A stretch of DNA of 64,000 nt from Mytilus edulis (Eukaryota; Mollusca; Bivalvia; Mytilida; Mytilidae). A program made the position numbers and the translations under genes. The stretch is from contig NC_092349.1 in the NCBI RefSeq assembly GCF_963676685.1, positions 35,384,293 to 35,448,292 of the forward strand. Reading direction: 5' to 3'. The stretch's first letter is position 1. Each line of letters opens with the position of its first letter. The notes under the pieces were generated by a model. The model did no database searches. It saw only the letters and a list, made by a program, of their open reading frames with translations, and was not told the DNA's origin. Shown here one piece after another: positions 22,740 through 33,992 of this stretch.

Positions 22740-23095
22740 GATATTTTTCATTTAAATACAATATTTTATATTTAATTGGTATATTTCTTCATTCAAATAC
22801 AATATTTTTTCATTTGAATGGTATATTTTTTTCATTTAGATGCAATATTTTTTTTTTATCTAAATGGTATAATATTTCATTTAAATGGTAGATTTTTTCA
22901 TTTAAATGCAATATTTTTTATTCAAATGGTATAATTTTTCATTCAAATGGTATAATTTTTCATTCAAATGGTATAATTTTTCATTCAAATGGTACAATTT
23001 TCATTCAAATGCAATACTTTTTATTCAATTGGTATAAAAAAAAATCATTTGCATGCAATGTTTTTTATTCAATTGGTATAATAGTTTATTTTTAT
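22740..23095. repeat. 20-nt minisatellite (TTTTTCATTCAAATGGTATA)
   Basis: Around 15 units of about 20 nt alternate between ATTTAAATGCAATA, ATTCAAATGGTATAA and similar forms. Four almost identical units near 22921-22990 point to recent local expansion. Confidence 0.8.
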
Positions 23096-23926
23096 TTATA
23101 TGTAATAATTGCATTATGGGAAATTCTTTGACGTCTTAAGGTCAAATTTGCAACAATGTTTGTGATCGGTCGATAATTGTTTGGATTTCTCCCCTTTCTT
23201 TCTAAACATGGGTGACCAATAATTAAAAAAACGCTTCAGAATATCGCCCCTCTAATTTAAATCTTGCGTTCGTGCGAGTCCTGCACTGGCTGTTTTATTA
23301 AAATCTTGTGGTCCAAACTAGTATCTCTATTGCAAAATTTCGATGGTCACAACATTCAAAAACTTTTCAAAAACTTCCATTATATATGCAAGCATACCTT
23401 TTTTTTCTAAATAGATTAGACTTTAAATGGTTTTACACTAGTCTTTTTTTTTTTTGGAGCCCTTTATGGCTTTCTGTTCGGTTTGAGCCAAGGATCCGTG
23501 TTGAAGACCGTACTTTGACCTATAATGGTTTACATTTACAAATTTTGACTTGGATGAAGAGTTGTCTCACCGGCACTCATACCACAGTACATCTTCTTAT
23601 ATCTATATACAACGTAAACTAGACGTTTCTCAGACTGTTTTTTTTTAAATCCTTTGCCGCGCGTTGTACACTGTTTGATAACTCAATCCGGAAGAACAAG
23701 ATTTATTTCAGTTATAATTACATTAGATGTATGTTTCATTATAAAACTTTATTCTGATTGGCTAACTGCACATCACGTGTTATTTCGTAAGCAGTTGCAT
23801 TGCTCAATACAACTTTTCATTCATGATAACACGTGGTCCAACAATAAAGTGCACAGGTGAATTAAATAAAAAAAATATATAAAATTCGTGTTTTCATGAT
23901 CATAGCTAAAAAATGTAATTAAAAGT

Positions 23927-24075
23927 ATTGAATGCTTCTTTTTGTAACTTTATAGGGTTGTAAAAGCGTTGACCGTGTGCACATTTTAGAATGAAGCGCT
24001 TCCGCGCTTCATACAAAATGTACTTCGGTCAACGCTTTTACACCCCAATAAATTTACAAAAAGAAGCAATCAATT
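23927..24075. repeat. Foldback element with GAAGCGCTTCCGCGCTTC centre
   Basis: Inverted arms AATGCTTCTTTTTGTAAC...AAAAGCGTTGACCG (23929-23975) and CGGTCAACGCTTTTACA...AAAAAGAAGCA (24026-24068). The centre ATGAAGCGCTTCCGCGCTTC is itself palindromic. Confidence 0.85.
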
Positions 24076-24234
24076 CTTAAGTAGTTGTTATTAGCTTTGA
24101 GCAAATTTCCAATGATTGCAAATACTCTTATGTCGGTGCTTTGTGTCTATTGTCTTAAATTAGTTTTTTTTTGTGTGTGTCTCGTTCCGATCTTTTGAGT
24201 TAATCTAATTGCAACTGATTGTACAGGTTGTTAT

Positions 24235-24665
24235 TTTACTGTACTGTTATACCACTGTCCCATATTCGGGATGGATTGAGTGCTCACAAACATGTTGTTG
24301 TACTGTTACACCGCTGTCCCAGATAAGAGGGAGGTTTTGGAATCCCTCTAAAATGTTTAACCCCGCCACATTCTGTATGTGACTGTGTGCTTTTCCCAAG
24401 TCAGAAGCCTGTAATTCAGTGGTTGTCGTTTGTTGCTTTGTTATACATATTTGTGTTCATTTATTTTTTTGTACATTAATTCGGCCGTTAGTTTTCTCGA
24501 TTGAATTGTTTTACATTTGTGATTTCGGGGCCTTTAATAGCTGACTATGCGATGTATGCTTAGCTTATTGTCGAAGGCCGTACAGTGACTTATAGCTGTT
24601 GATTTCTGTGACATTTGGTCTCTTGTGGAGAGTTGTCTTATTTGCAATCATACCACATCTTCGTT
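24235..24665 (+). repeat. Dispersed repeat 'E', further copy
   Basis: Contains the family signatures TTTAACCCCGCCACATTCTG, CCGTTAGTTTTCTCGATTG, GACATTTGGTCTCTTGTGGA and the terminal CATACCACATCTTCG. A second start of the same module (AACCCTGCCATATTCTGTAT) begins at about 24667. Confidence 0.8.
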
Positions 24666-24669
24666 TCTA

Positions 24670-25600
24670 TATCAACCCTGCCATATTCTGTATTTACCTG
24701 TCCAAGGTCAGGAGCCTGTACAGTCAGAGCTCTGACATAAACAAGTCAGAATAAAATGACTTCCATAGGTCAGATATAATTTGATAAGTGTTGTCTCCCT
24801 TCTTGGCTATAGTTGTGTGTGCTGTAATATTCTACCATATTACATGATTAAATTTCTTGAAACTTTGTATCTCATGTAAGATTACTATTTTTGTTTTGTT
24901 TAGTTTGTTCAGAATATTTTTCTTGGTTATGAAATTGCACCTTTTTTGTTATTGTAAGTGATTCGTAAAATAACATTGTTTAATTTAAAAATAGTTGCTT
25001 GTCATTTTCACAACATGCACAATTCATCGGAATTCTTGTTACCCTATTTCATGAATTTTCTTGAAACTTTTGTAGTTTCCAGCTAAGAATTAAGTTATGA
25101 AATTAACTTAAATATTTTTTAAATTCAATTAATTGTACAATTGGAATCTTCAAACAGTTTATATTAACTAATACAATATTTAAAATGATATGTAACTAAA
25201 CAAATCTCTTATATCCTATATTTAGTTTAAAATAATTGTTATAAACTAAAATTTCAATAAAATTTTTAATATTTATTAATATGTTATTAAAATATTCATT
25301 TCAAACATATTTTTTTGATAAAAAGTAATAAAAGCGTTTTAATTTTCTTTATTTCTTAAAAATTTATAATAGTTTTAACCCTACAATCTACTATTTTTCC
25401 TTATGAAAAAGTGATAAAATGTTGCAATTCTATAAAGTTCATTAATTATTTTTAACAGTTAAATACTTATAAAAAAACCTATTGTTATTACATAAACATC
25501 TATTGTAATATTTTGTTGGCATTCACGGAATAGGTAACATATAAAATGTTGGCATTCTAGGAAGACACCTTAAGCTTGTAACACCTGTTGCAAATGTTAA
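24670..25600. other. Very AT-rich spacer
   Basis: From about 25080 to 25500 the sequence is extremely AT-rich with short TTAAT/AATATT runs. No gene, RNA or element end was recognised. Confidence 0.4.
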
Positions 25601-25604
25601 TTAC

Positions 25605-25669
25605 CCATATATTTGTTGGAAACTTACACATGGCCCAGGCCATGTGTAAATTTACAACAAATCTATGGC
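25605..25669. repeat. Short foldback element
   Basis: The arms ATATATTTGTTGGAAACTTA and its complement meet at ACATGGCCCAGGCCATGT. The right flank TTATTTCGATTCTAATAGGA is nearly that of the foldback at 3412-3570. Confidence 0.8.
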
Positions 25670-26801
25670 TTCCATGAATTATTTCGATTCTAATAGGACA
25701 AATAAGTTCATTCAAATACTGCAACGAGGATGGGTATGCCGTGTGTGTGGCTGTTCTTTTTTACCCATTGTTAGATAAAGCTCAAATATTCTCAGATATT
25801 TTTAGCTTGCATTGATATTTTGTTAATAACCGCTAGAAAAAATATGTTTAATTCTCAAACCCAATATTTGCGATTTTTAATTTACATGTTTTCTCGTAAG
25901 CTCTCGTCAAAACCAAAATTGACATTTCGTAACGAAGGAGTTGCCATGTTGACTCGCTGAAATTAGTTGATATGCGAATAATGCAATAGAATAGAAAATA
26001 AAACAAAACCTACCTCAGAATTCCATTTTAATACAGTTATATTATACGAACTTCGATGGTTACAAAAAAAAAATAATATTGTTTTTTTATACTGCAACTT
26101 AAATTAGTATAATATATTGACAGCTTTTAAAATCGTAACGTATAAATATCAAGCTTTTTTTCATCCATCATGAACACCTGTTTGTTAGAAAGTGTTCCAT
26201 GATGAAATTGACATTGCACAAAATACAGCTGTGTTACTATAATTAGGAAATAAACACAACTAGTTGCAGCATATTAATTCTTTTTATTGTGCATCCGAAT
26301 AAGAATAAAAGTTCTTTTGTCTTTTGTTTTGTTAAAATTTCTAATAAAATGTAAGCATGGATGTCCTTATAATAAACTATTATCTGATTGTACATGTTAA
26401 ACACGTTCTCAATATCCATGCTTTTTTGTTGTTTGTTGACAAACAGGCGACAATCGTTAAACTTCTGCTTCAAAACACGAACTTTAATTACCTGCCATAT
26501 TTTCACAACAACAATGACCGATTGAAAAAAAAAAATTGACAATTATACGAAATTTATGCGAAAAAATGATAAAATCGTGCACAGAAGAATGAGGCCGTGT
26601 TCTCATCAAACGCCGTGTACAGCTAGTAAACATGTTTACATTTGGTTTAATGTAATGTACACTTGTTTCACATTGAATTTGTTCACATCTATACACCTCG
26701 TTTAGTTACCTGAACATAAGACTTGTTCACACTTGTAAACTATATGTCATTTAAATGTTCATTACGTAGTTCTAACCGCATTCAAATATTTTCGGACAGT
26801 T

Positions 26802-27050
26802 AGGGAAAGACCATTTGACTTTAAAAAAAAAATGGGGGGATGGATTTTTCCACAATTTGATTAAAAAAAAATCGGGTTATACAGATAATTAGAATAAACA
26901 AATATTCTGAATCTGAAGAAGAATGAGGCCGTGTTAAATATTGAATTGGTACCATCGAAAAAAACCTAAATATAAACTTTCGCGCGAGAAAAAATTCTGA
27001 CTCAGAACCCCCCTCCCCCTTTTTTTGAAGTAAAGTGGTTGCTCCTTTAA
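26802..27050. mobile_element. Probable miniature transposon, degenerate inverted ends
   Basis: The left end GGGAAAGACCATTTGACTTT followed by an A run and GGGGGG is matched by the inverted right end CCCCCC...GAAGTAAAGTGGTTGCTCCT. A partial relative may lie at 57300-57490, which ends TTGAAGTTCAATGGTTGCTC. Confidence 0.55.
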
Positions 27051-27639
27051 GAAAGTCATTATGGATGATTTGCAGTATTTTAAAGATGTCTCGATTACGC
27101 ATTAAAAACGTAGGCTGCATCAGCGTGCTTACAGACGAAGAAACAAAAAAATGCGATGTTAAGGATCACTACATTTCTATCTTTTCTGCTTGTTTCAAAT
27201 GGTATTTTTTCTCCAAGGATTTTTTTGCGAAAGGAGGGGGTTATGTTTTTTTTCAATTTTTAGCTGTTTTGTCGGATGAAGCACTTCTTTATGTCAGTTT
27301 TTAGATTGGTGCCTCATTGTTTATTTTTGTGAACTGTCAAGGGAGACTCTTTGATTTTCTGTTTCACAAAAAAAAAAAGATCGTAGGTTGGGATACATTA
27401 CACATTTATTGCAGTTATTATACTGCGTCCATGGTGTAGTGGATACATATGAACCAAAACCCAATTTTAGTCTATCATAGTCATAATCATTGATGTTTTT
27501 GTACTGCACTTTTGCTGAACACATTTCTTAAAAACGTTTTGCCACTATTTATGACTATGTCTGTATGTTTAATTCTTTATCCAGTATAGCATATCTTCAT
27601 AAATAATATGTCATATCCTCCTTAGATATAAACATGATA

Positions 27640-27885
27640 AACAAAAAGACAGAACAAAATACATTGTTTCCGGTGTCCTGACAACAAAATAGGTAGAGAA
27701 AAGACAGAACAAAAATTCATCGCTTCCGATGTCCTGACACAACAAAATAGGTAGAGAAAAGACAGAACAAAACATCATCGTTTCCGGTGTCCTGACACAA
27801 CAAGATAGGTAGAGAAAAGACAGAACAACAATTCATCGTTTCCGGTGTCCTGACACAACAAGATAGGTAGAGAAAAGACTCTTTT
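27640..27885. repeat. 63-nt minisatellite, about 4 copies
   Basis: Units contain AAAAGACAGAACAAAA, then TCATCGTTTCCGGTGTCCTG, then ACAACAAAATAGGTAGAG. Copies are over 90% alike by eye, so the array is young. It is followed at 27927-27980 by long T and A runs that could pair. Confidence 0.85.
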
Positions 27886-28376
27886 TTAATATTTTAGTCT
27901 TCACTGTGTTATCAAGATTAAGTAGTTTTTTTTTTTGTTTTTTTTTCACAAAAAAAAAAAAAAAAAAAAATAAAAAAATGATTAAGTAGGTTAATTAATG
28001 GAAGATATGGATACAGGAAACTATGTTAATCATTATACACTAGCAACGGTTGTATTAAACATTATATTTAAAACAGAAGATGTGGTATAATTGCCAATGA
28101 GACAACTCTCCACAAGAGACCTATAAACAATTTATAACACAGTCAAAGAACTCATAAAGTCTATGTTGCGTTTGTATAATACAGTTACGAGGAATTAAAA
28201 TAATCTCATGATCGTCATGCCAAAGAAAGAAAAACAAACGCAAAACCAAAAAATATCATGACAGTGTAGTGTATTAATTTTGGGACACATCATAATTTAT
28301 GACTTTTTCAAACTTGACCAGATCACTAATTTATGCATATCTTTGAAAGTCGAATCCGATGTAGCATACAGGATGG

Positions 28377-28530
28377 CAGGGGCGGATCCAGCCATTAAAA
28401 AAAGGGGGGGGGGTCCCAACCCAGGACAAGAAAAAAGGGGATATTCCCCATTCAAATGCATTGATCGTCCAAAAGGGGGGGGGGGGCGTGGGGTTCAAAC
28501 CCTCGGAACCCTCCCCTGGATCCGCCACTG
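28377..28530. mobile_element. Short non-autonomous DNA transposon (CAGNGGCGGATCCAG ends)
   Basis: Ends CAGGGGCGGATCCAG and CTGGATCCGCCACTG, with the 5-bp direct duplication GATGG at 28372-28376 and 28531-28535. The internal CATTCAAATGCATTGATCGT is shared with 10584-10743. Open frames over it are translation of G runs. Confidence 0.85.
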
Positions 28531-28539
28531 GATGGCTAT

Positions 28540-29370
28540 TATGTTACGTACTTAAATTAATTCATTCTAGGCTTTCAAATGGTAGAATGGATTTTGTTCC
28601 CATCTCCATTTCCAGGCATTTTGTAGAATATCGTCAATGATTCGTACTATATATTAAAAATCAAATACATAAAAAGAGTTTTTAAAAGCAGCATTGTATA
28701 TGCCTTTGCATTCTGATATATATTGTCTTCTGTAATACTTGAATAGCTGATCACCTACAAATCTATATAAGAGAATGAAAACTGTATATATCAAAAAGAA
28801 AATCCACTCCAAGCTACGCTAAATCACTCTGCCAATTTCTATAGACTTTTCCGTATAGAATTATCCTTATTTTTTTTTAGTTAAAACCTTTTTTAATCAT
28901 TAAAGCTTGTTGCTGTATTTCTAAGTCGGTCATTATACAATACAATATAAATGATATAACTATGATTTACACACTTACATGCCGTTTGATTTTGTTTTCT
29001 ATATGACTTTTAATGCATATCACTTTTTCATGATTTCCTGTAAACACAGCATACAATCAATTTAAAGAAATAGCGTTAGCTTTTCTGATATTTACTTCTA
29101 CAAACTATTCAAATACCGATTTTGTTTTGCTAAAGTTTTGCCGAGGAAAAAACCCAAAAGGCCATACAATTATGAAAGTCACATTCTTGCACTGAATTAA
29201 AAAATTATGAAATAGATACAATATTTGATAGATAAAACACCATTAAACGTAATTACCTTAGCAACTTTCTATGAAATTTGTCTAGCGATTTACAGAATAG
29301 CTGTATCAAATATCACTCTGTACATAATTGCTAAATATGTTTCACAAAGTTTAATACAAATGCTAGCTAT
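28540..29370. other. AT-rich spacer, no gene seen
   Basis: No exon-like frame, repeat family or RNA was recognised in this interval. Confidence 0.4.
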
Positions 29371-29375
29371 ATTTA

Positions 29376-29474
29376 TATATTATCGTTGATCATCTCAACG
29401 AGATTGATATTCTCGCTTGAGCCGGGACGGCGAAAGCGAGAAAGTCAATCGAGTTGAGATGATCAATGATAATA
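29376..29474. repeat. Foldback element with TCTCGCTT...AAGCGAGA core
   Basis: The arms ATATTATCGTTGATCATCTC (left) and GAGATGATCAATGATAATAT (right) continue inward to TTCTCGCTT and AAAGCGAGAA around a GGGACGG loop. Confidence 0.85.
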
Positions 29475-29834
29475 TGTTTATCGCTATTTTACCTATGACA
29501 ACGTTGTCAACTTCATGTCAATTTCGTTAGCAACGACACGTGCCTGCTTAGTTTCTAGCAATAATTTTCCATCTCAAACGAGGAGCATGATATGAAAATT
29601 ATCACAAAAAAAGATCAAAGGAAAAATGCACAAAAGCGATAAATAGTAATACATGATTGAAACCTATAGCCAGACAGTCTATGTTTTAGGAGTACATTTA
29701 TTTTATTACATTGATATTCAATTAGCCTATGTCTATACAGCGCTGTCTGATCTCAAACGGGGGCAATTGGCGACACTGTGTGAAAGCCGCATTTTAAATT
29801 TTAAGTGTCTAATCCATAGAGTATAACATGCATA

Positions 29835-30965
29835 AAAGAGGGGTGAAATATACAAGATGGACAGTCAAACTCATAGATTGAAAATAAACTGAGTACGCCA
29901 TAGCTTAAAAAAGACAAACAGACAGATGATAGTATATAAGACACAACATAGTAAACTAAAGACTAAACAACATGAACCCCACCAAAACCAGGGATGATCG
30001 CAGGTTCTCCGGAAGGGTGAGCAGATACTGCTCCACCTGCTTATGTTGCTTATGTTATTATAAATCTGGTAACAAGTATAATTCGGTTGGTCACATTCGT
30101 AAAAAAGGAAGGGTATTGCAGTTACGACATAAGGAACATATTCAATATAATCTGTGAAACGGTTATTCTGTAACGTTCAACCAACCCATGATGGCGTCTG
30201 TAAAATTAACGAGGGGATGATTTCAAATTGAACATTGGAACTCTTGGGTTAATAGCTTCCTTGATTACCTGCAGCAACCCACTATCAAGGAAATCATGAT
30301 ATGAAATGCAAGCCCGGAAATATCATATCAATTTAAAGATATATACTCCGTATGTAAGCGCTGCTGGAATGTTGCTACAAAGAAATGTAAAGTTCACAAT
30401 TGCGAAGCTGAAATCACCTCTTTTGTCATAAAGTTTTGTTTTCAACCGACTCTCAGTGTCACTTTCTAGATGTAATTTAATATATGAGGCAGACTTAATT
30501 GCATTTGTTGTATCCTTTATCTCTAGCTCGATGAGATATAATTGTTCAACACAGTCACCAAATTTTGTATTATTAGCGAGAGAACATCACCTATATATAG
30601 CGTAACGTACAGTAAAAGGATATTGCTAACTTCGTCTTTTTCTTCCTAAGCAGTTATTGCATGAAGTCAGCCTCATAATAACAAAGAAACAAGTCAGCAC
30701 GAAGAGGGATGCGATTGTTTCATATTGAAATTCCGACAGTCTGTTGAAAAAACACGTCCTCTAAACGTAGCAAATAGGTTATCAATCAAGAAATCAAGCA
30801 TCTTTAACTTAATAATGTCAGTTTCAGAGAATGTTTGAATTAGATTGATTCTTTACAATGTAGGATTCATCCCGATAATATAGGATCAACATTGGTCTAG
30901 CATTAGCCAAACATTGAGTAGTAAATAATTTCCGTAAATAGATTCAATTCGGTATAACACTCCCT
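29835..30965 (-). pseudogene. Penelope-type retroelement, broken reverse transcriptase and 3' end
   Basis: Read on the minus strand, 30965-30185 gives reverse-transcriptase pieces in several frames: YIVKNQSNSN, KMLDFLIDNLFATFRGRVF, QQTVGI, LRADLFLCYYEADFMQ and TKLAISF followed by a degenerate catalytic region. Stops and frameshifts are frequent. 30180-29835 is the 3' untranslated end, recognised by its match to the plus-strand copies at 54690-54930 and 55005-55235 (shared CACC.AAAACCAGGGATGATC-type and CCGGAAGGGTGAGCAGAT-type segments). The family is one I recognise from mussel genomes. Assignment to Penelope-like elements rests on the RT motif style and is an inference. Confidence 0.65.
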
Positions 30966-30969
30966 TTTC

Positions 30970-32415
30970 ATAAAGCATGCAACAATCGAAATTATCCGGC
31001 TTCCAAAGAGAAATTAAAAGTAAAATATTGCTTTGTCAATTTAAATCAACCGAATTTCACAACGGCATGCTCGTACGCGCCCTATGTTGGACTGATTTTG
31101 GTATCAAGTTGAGTTACACAGTTTCTCAATTCTTAGGGCAAACATTTGAGTACACAACGCATGAATTATTCCAAATTATTGGTCAATTTTTTGGAGTCAA
31201 GAGTACAAAAAGGTATTCCACTGAACTTTTGTATGGATAAAAAAACTTGAAAATGGACAAAGAGATCAAAATTTCTTGCAAAGATCAGAATGGCCGATCT
31301 CTTGTGTACAACATCGGTCATCATTAGACGACATTTAGTGGAAAATTGTAATGTAAACAACAACAGATGGTGTTTTCTACTTATATAATGCCAACGTTGG
31401 CCCAAATACTTATAACCAACCTGAGATACTGATATGGATTTATAACAGCGGACAAACGTTTGGCCAATGTTGTTCAGCCAATGGACTGACAATATGCCAA
31501 CGTTGGCCCCCTGTTAGTCTGTTGACTGCTCATGTAGTATGGGTAGCAGATCATTTATTGAAATCAACTTGTTGAAAAAAATATTAAATACTGAAAATTC
31601 ATCATGTTTAGTTTTTCATCAGATTTTTTTTTATCAAGTTGTATTGAACATTATCATCATACTTGACTTTTATACTAATGGATGCCATGTATATATGTTT
31701 GCATTTTTGGTTTGCGATTTTCTATGATAAGAACCTGAGGGAAGACTAGTTATATTATTATAGCTAACTGCGTAACCCTCTTACAATAAAGTTTTGTTGT
31801 TGTTCTTTATTAATCCTACAATATTTGTTTGTAGCATTATGCCTTGTTAAAACTTATAAGTTAGAATGTAATCTAGATAATTAATGTTTAATAAAACAAT
31901 ACCAACATCAATGACGCTTGTTTTCTTTTCTACCAATTTTGAACAGAATCATCGTTTCTTCACCAAATTGAATCAGATAAATTGTATCATTTTTTAAGCA
32001 GATATTCTTGTTAGAATATAATCCCGATGTTAATGTTAATGTTTTGATAAGATATTGATTCAATCTTATTTGCTTCTTATCTTCTTAAGTTTTGTGATGA
32101 ATAAATATTTTAAACAAACATCATATTACCACAGTGTATCATTTTGCAACCAAATGTGTTTTTTTACGAACGTGATATCGATAATGTTAAGATAACATCG
32201 AAAATTGAAATGGGGAATGTGCCAAAGAGACAGTAACCCGTCCACAGACAGATAATAAAGTATTTGTTTTGTATACGTAAGATGAAACGAAAAGATGCAA
32301 GAAAACTGTATGCATCTTTGAAATCTGTATTACATATGTATAAATATAGATGTCAGGAACACGTCATAGAAATCAAAGGCCAAACACAAACATACACTTA
32401 ACTGCACACTGTCGT
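30970..32415. other. Spacer with paired GCCAACGTTGGCC motifs
   Basis: The palindrome CCAACGTTGG occurs at about 31390 and 31498 in nearly the same context (TGCCAACGTTGGCCC). No gene is supported; the frames at 30977-31240 and 31166-31492 overlap antisense and have no recognisable domain. Confidence 0.4.
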
Positions 32416-32419
32416 GTGT

Positions 32420-33020
32420 TTCTAGGACTGATTTTGACGTCTTTACACTAAATCCATTGGTTGTTGGATGTTAATTGATTGGTAATGTAGTCTTAGATGC
32501 ATTATTTATTTTTTAGTTGTTATTAGAAATGAATTAGTTGTCAGTAACTGCGAGTAACCTTAGATCTGTACTTAGGCTATGTCCTCCTTGATTTTTTGTT
32601 AGATATATCAATCTGATGAGTTGAGCCTTTTCCAACTGATTTTTATAACGTTTGTCTTATATTGTACCTGTTCTCAGGTAAGGGGAGATTCGGCGCCTTC
32701 AAATTAGTTTCACCCCACCACATTCTGTATGTGCCTGTCCTAAGTGAGGAACCTGCTATTTGGTAGTTGTCGTTTGTTGCTGTGTAACCTTTTGTATTTT
32801 GTTCATTATTTTGTACAAAGGCCGTTAGTTTTTCTCGTATGAATTGTTTAACATTTGTATGTTCGGGACTTTTTATGGCTGACTATGCGGTGTTGACTCT
32901 TCTCGTTGTTGAAGGCCGTTATTATACGATGATCTAGATCTAGAGTTGTTAATTTCTGTGTCATTTGGTCTGTTGTGGAAACTCATCTCATTGGCTATCA
33001 TACCACATCTTCTTTTTATA
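32420..33020 (+). repeat. Dispersed repeat 'E', long copy
   Basis: The longest copy in the window: GACGTCTTTACACTAAATCC, then GTAACTGCGAGTAACC, then ACCCCACCACATTCTGTATG, then GGCCGTTAGTTTTTCTCG, and it ends ATCATACCACATCTTCTTTT. Confidence 0.85.
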
Positions 33021-33140
33021 TATAGAGTTTAACCTATAATCGATCTTTGTCAAACGAAATATTTATGAGATTCTAGTTGTTGGGCCTTTATGTCTTAAAA
33101 TAGTTATCAAAGTTACCAGACTACCAGGATTATAATTTAG

Positions 33141-33188
33141 TACACCAGGCGCGCGTTTCGTCTACAAAAGACTCATCAGTGACGCACA
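33141..33188 (-). ncRNA. Hammerhead ribozyme motif, cleavage site mutated
   Basis: On the minus strand: stem I strand GTGCGTCA, core CTGATGA, stem II GTCT-TTTGT-AGAC, core GAAA, stem III ACG-CG-CGC, then C and TGGTGTA. The residue that should be the U of the GUC cleavage triplet is C, which removes the A15.1-U16.1 pair, so this copy is probably inactive. Confidence 0.65.
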
Positions 33189-33234
33189 CGTTTTACAATG
33201 AACAATAAACTACTTAGTAATTCTTTGTAATTAT

Positions 33235-33560
33235 CTCAAAAGAAAGACGAAAGATACCAAACTTTCAAACTGCTAAGTCTGATAAAAACATATAACGCCA
33301 TTGCTAAAAAGAAAACAAGACCAACAGATAATCAATAGAACACTAAACACAACTTAGAAAATTAAATACTGAGCAAGACGAACCCCCAAAAAACTGGGGG
33401 TAATCTCGGGTACTCCGGAAGGATAACCTGATCTCGCTCGAGATGTTGCACCAGTCGTGTTGCTCATGTTAGTCATAACCATAAACAAGTATTAAATCGG
33501 TAGGTTTCGTTCGTGAAAAGGGGACAGGAATGTAGTAACCACATTAGGAACATATAGAAT
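33235..33560 (-). repeat. Penelope-type 3' end fragment, reverse
   Basis: Reverse-orientation match to the 3' untranslated block of the element: ACGAAAGATACC, then GACGAACCCCC, then CTCGGGTACTCCGGAAGG, then CGTGTTGCTCATGTTAGTC. The coding part is absent. Confidence 0.7.
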
Positions 33561-33992
33561 GTATATCAATATATCTGAATCTTATCACTAATGGGTATGT
33601 GTTTCTAATATCCGTAATCTGTCATTTATTTTACAATATCGTATTCTACATTGATATAAGATAATCTTTTCAATTAATAAATAAAACTGAATCAGAAACA
33701 TTTTCAGAATATTTTTCAATCATGACAGATCGATTATTATATATATATTTTGTGCTTAGTGATTCTATATCGGAATTTGCCATTTTCCGGGTAATCGGAG
33801 ACATCGCATTGTATTTAAAAAAAAGCTATCGAGATAATATTCAGTCAGATAAGTGTCTGTTTTTGATGAAAGGACATAAAACCAAGATAACTAGAATGTA
33901 CATTGAATATCTATGAAGTATAATTGAAACGAGGGAAGTTACCTTGTGATGTTCAAATAGTGCAATAAGAAGTGGATTTAAAGCATAAAACG

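Larger units (their letters stand above)
22335..26600. repeat. Pair of ~255-bp inverted arms bounding 3.75 kb
   Basis: The left arm (22335-22592) and the reverse complement of 26345-26600 match closely over their length. Both contain TGTGCACGATTTT, GTGAAAATATGGCAGGTAAT, TAAAGTTCGTGTTTTGAAGC and AAGGACATCCATGC. The interval between them holds a minisatellite, a foldback, a repeat 'E' copy and a very AT-rich tract, and no transposase was recognised. The arms may be the long terminal inverted repeats of a dead element or an inverted duplication. Confidence 0.75.

Noticed and set aside
27420..27460. tRNA A-box-like text GTCCATGGTGTAGTGGATA
   Set aside because: No matching T arm or acceptor partner is found downstream, so a tRNA cannot be supported.
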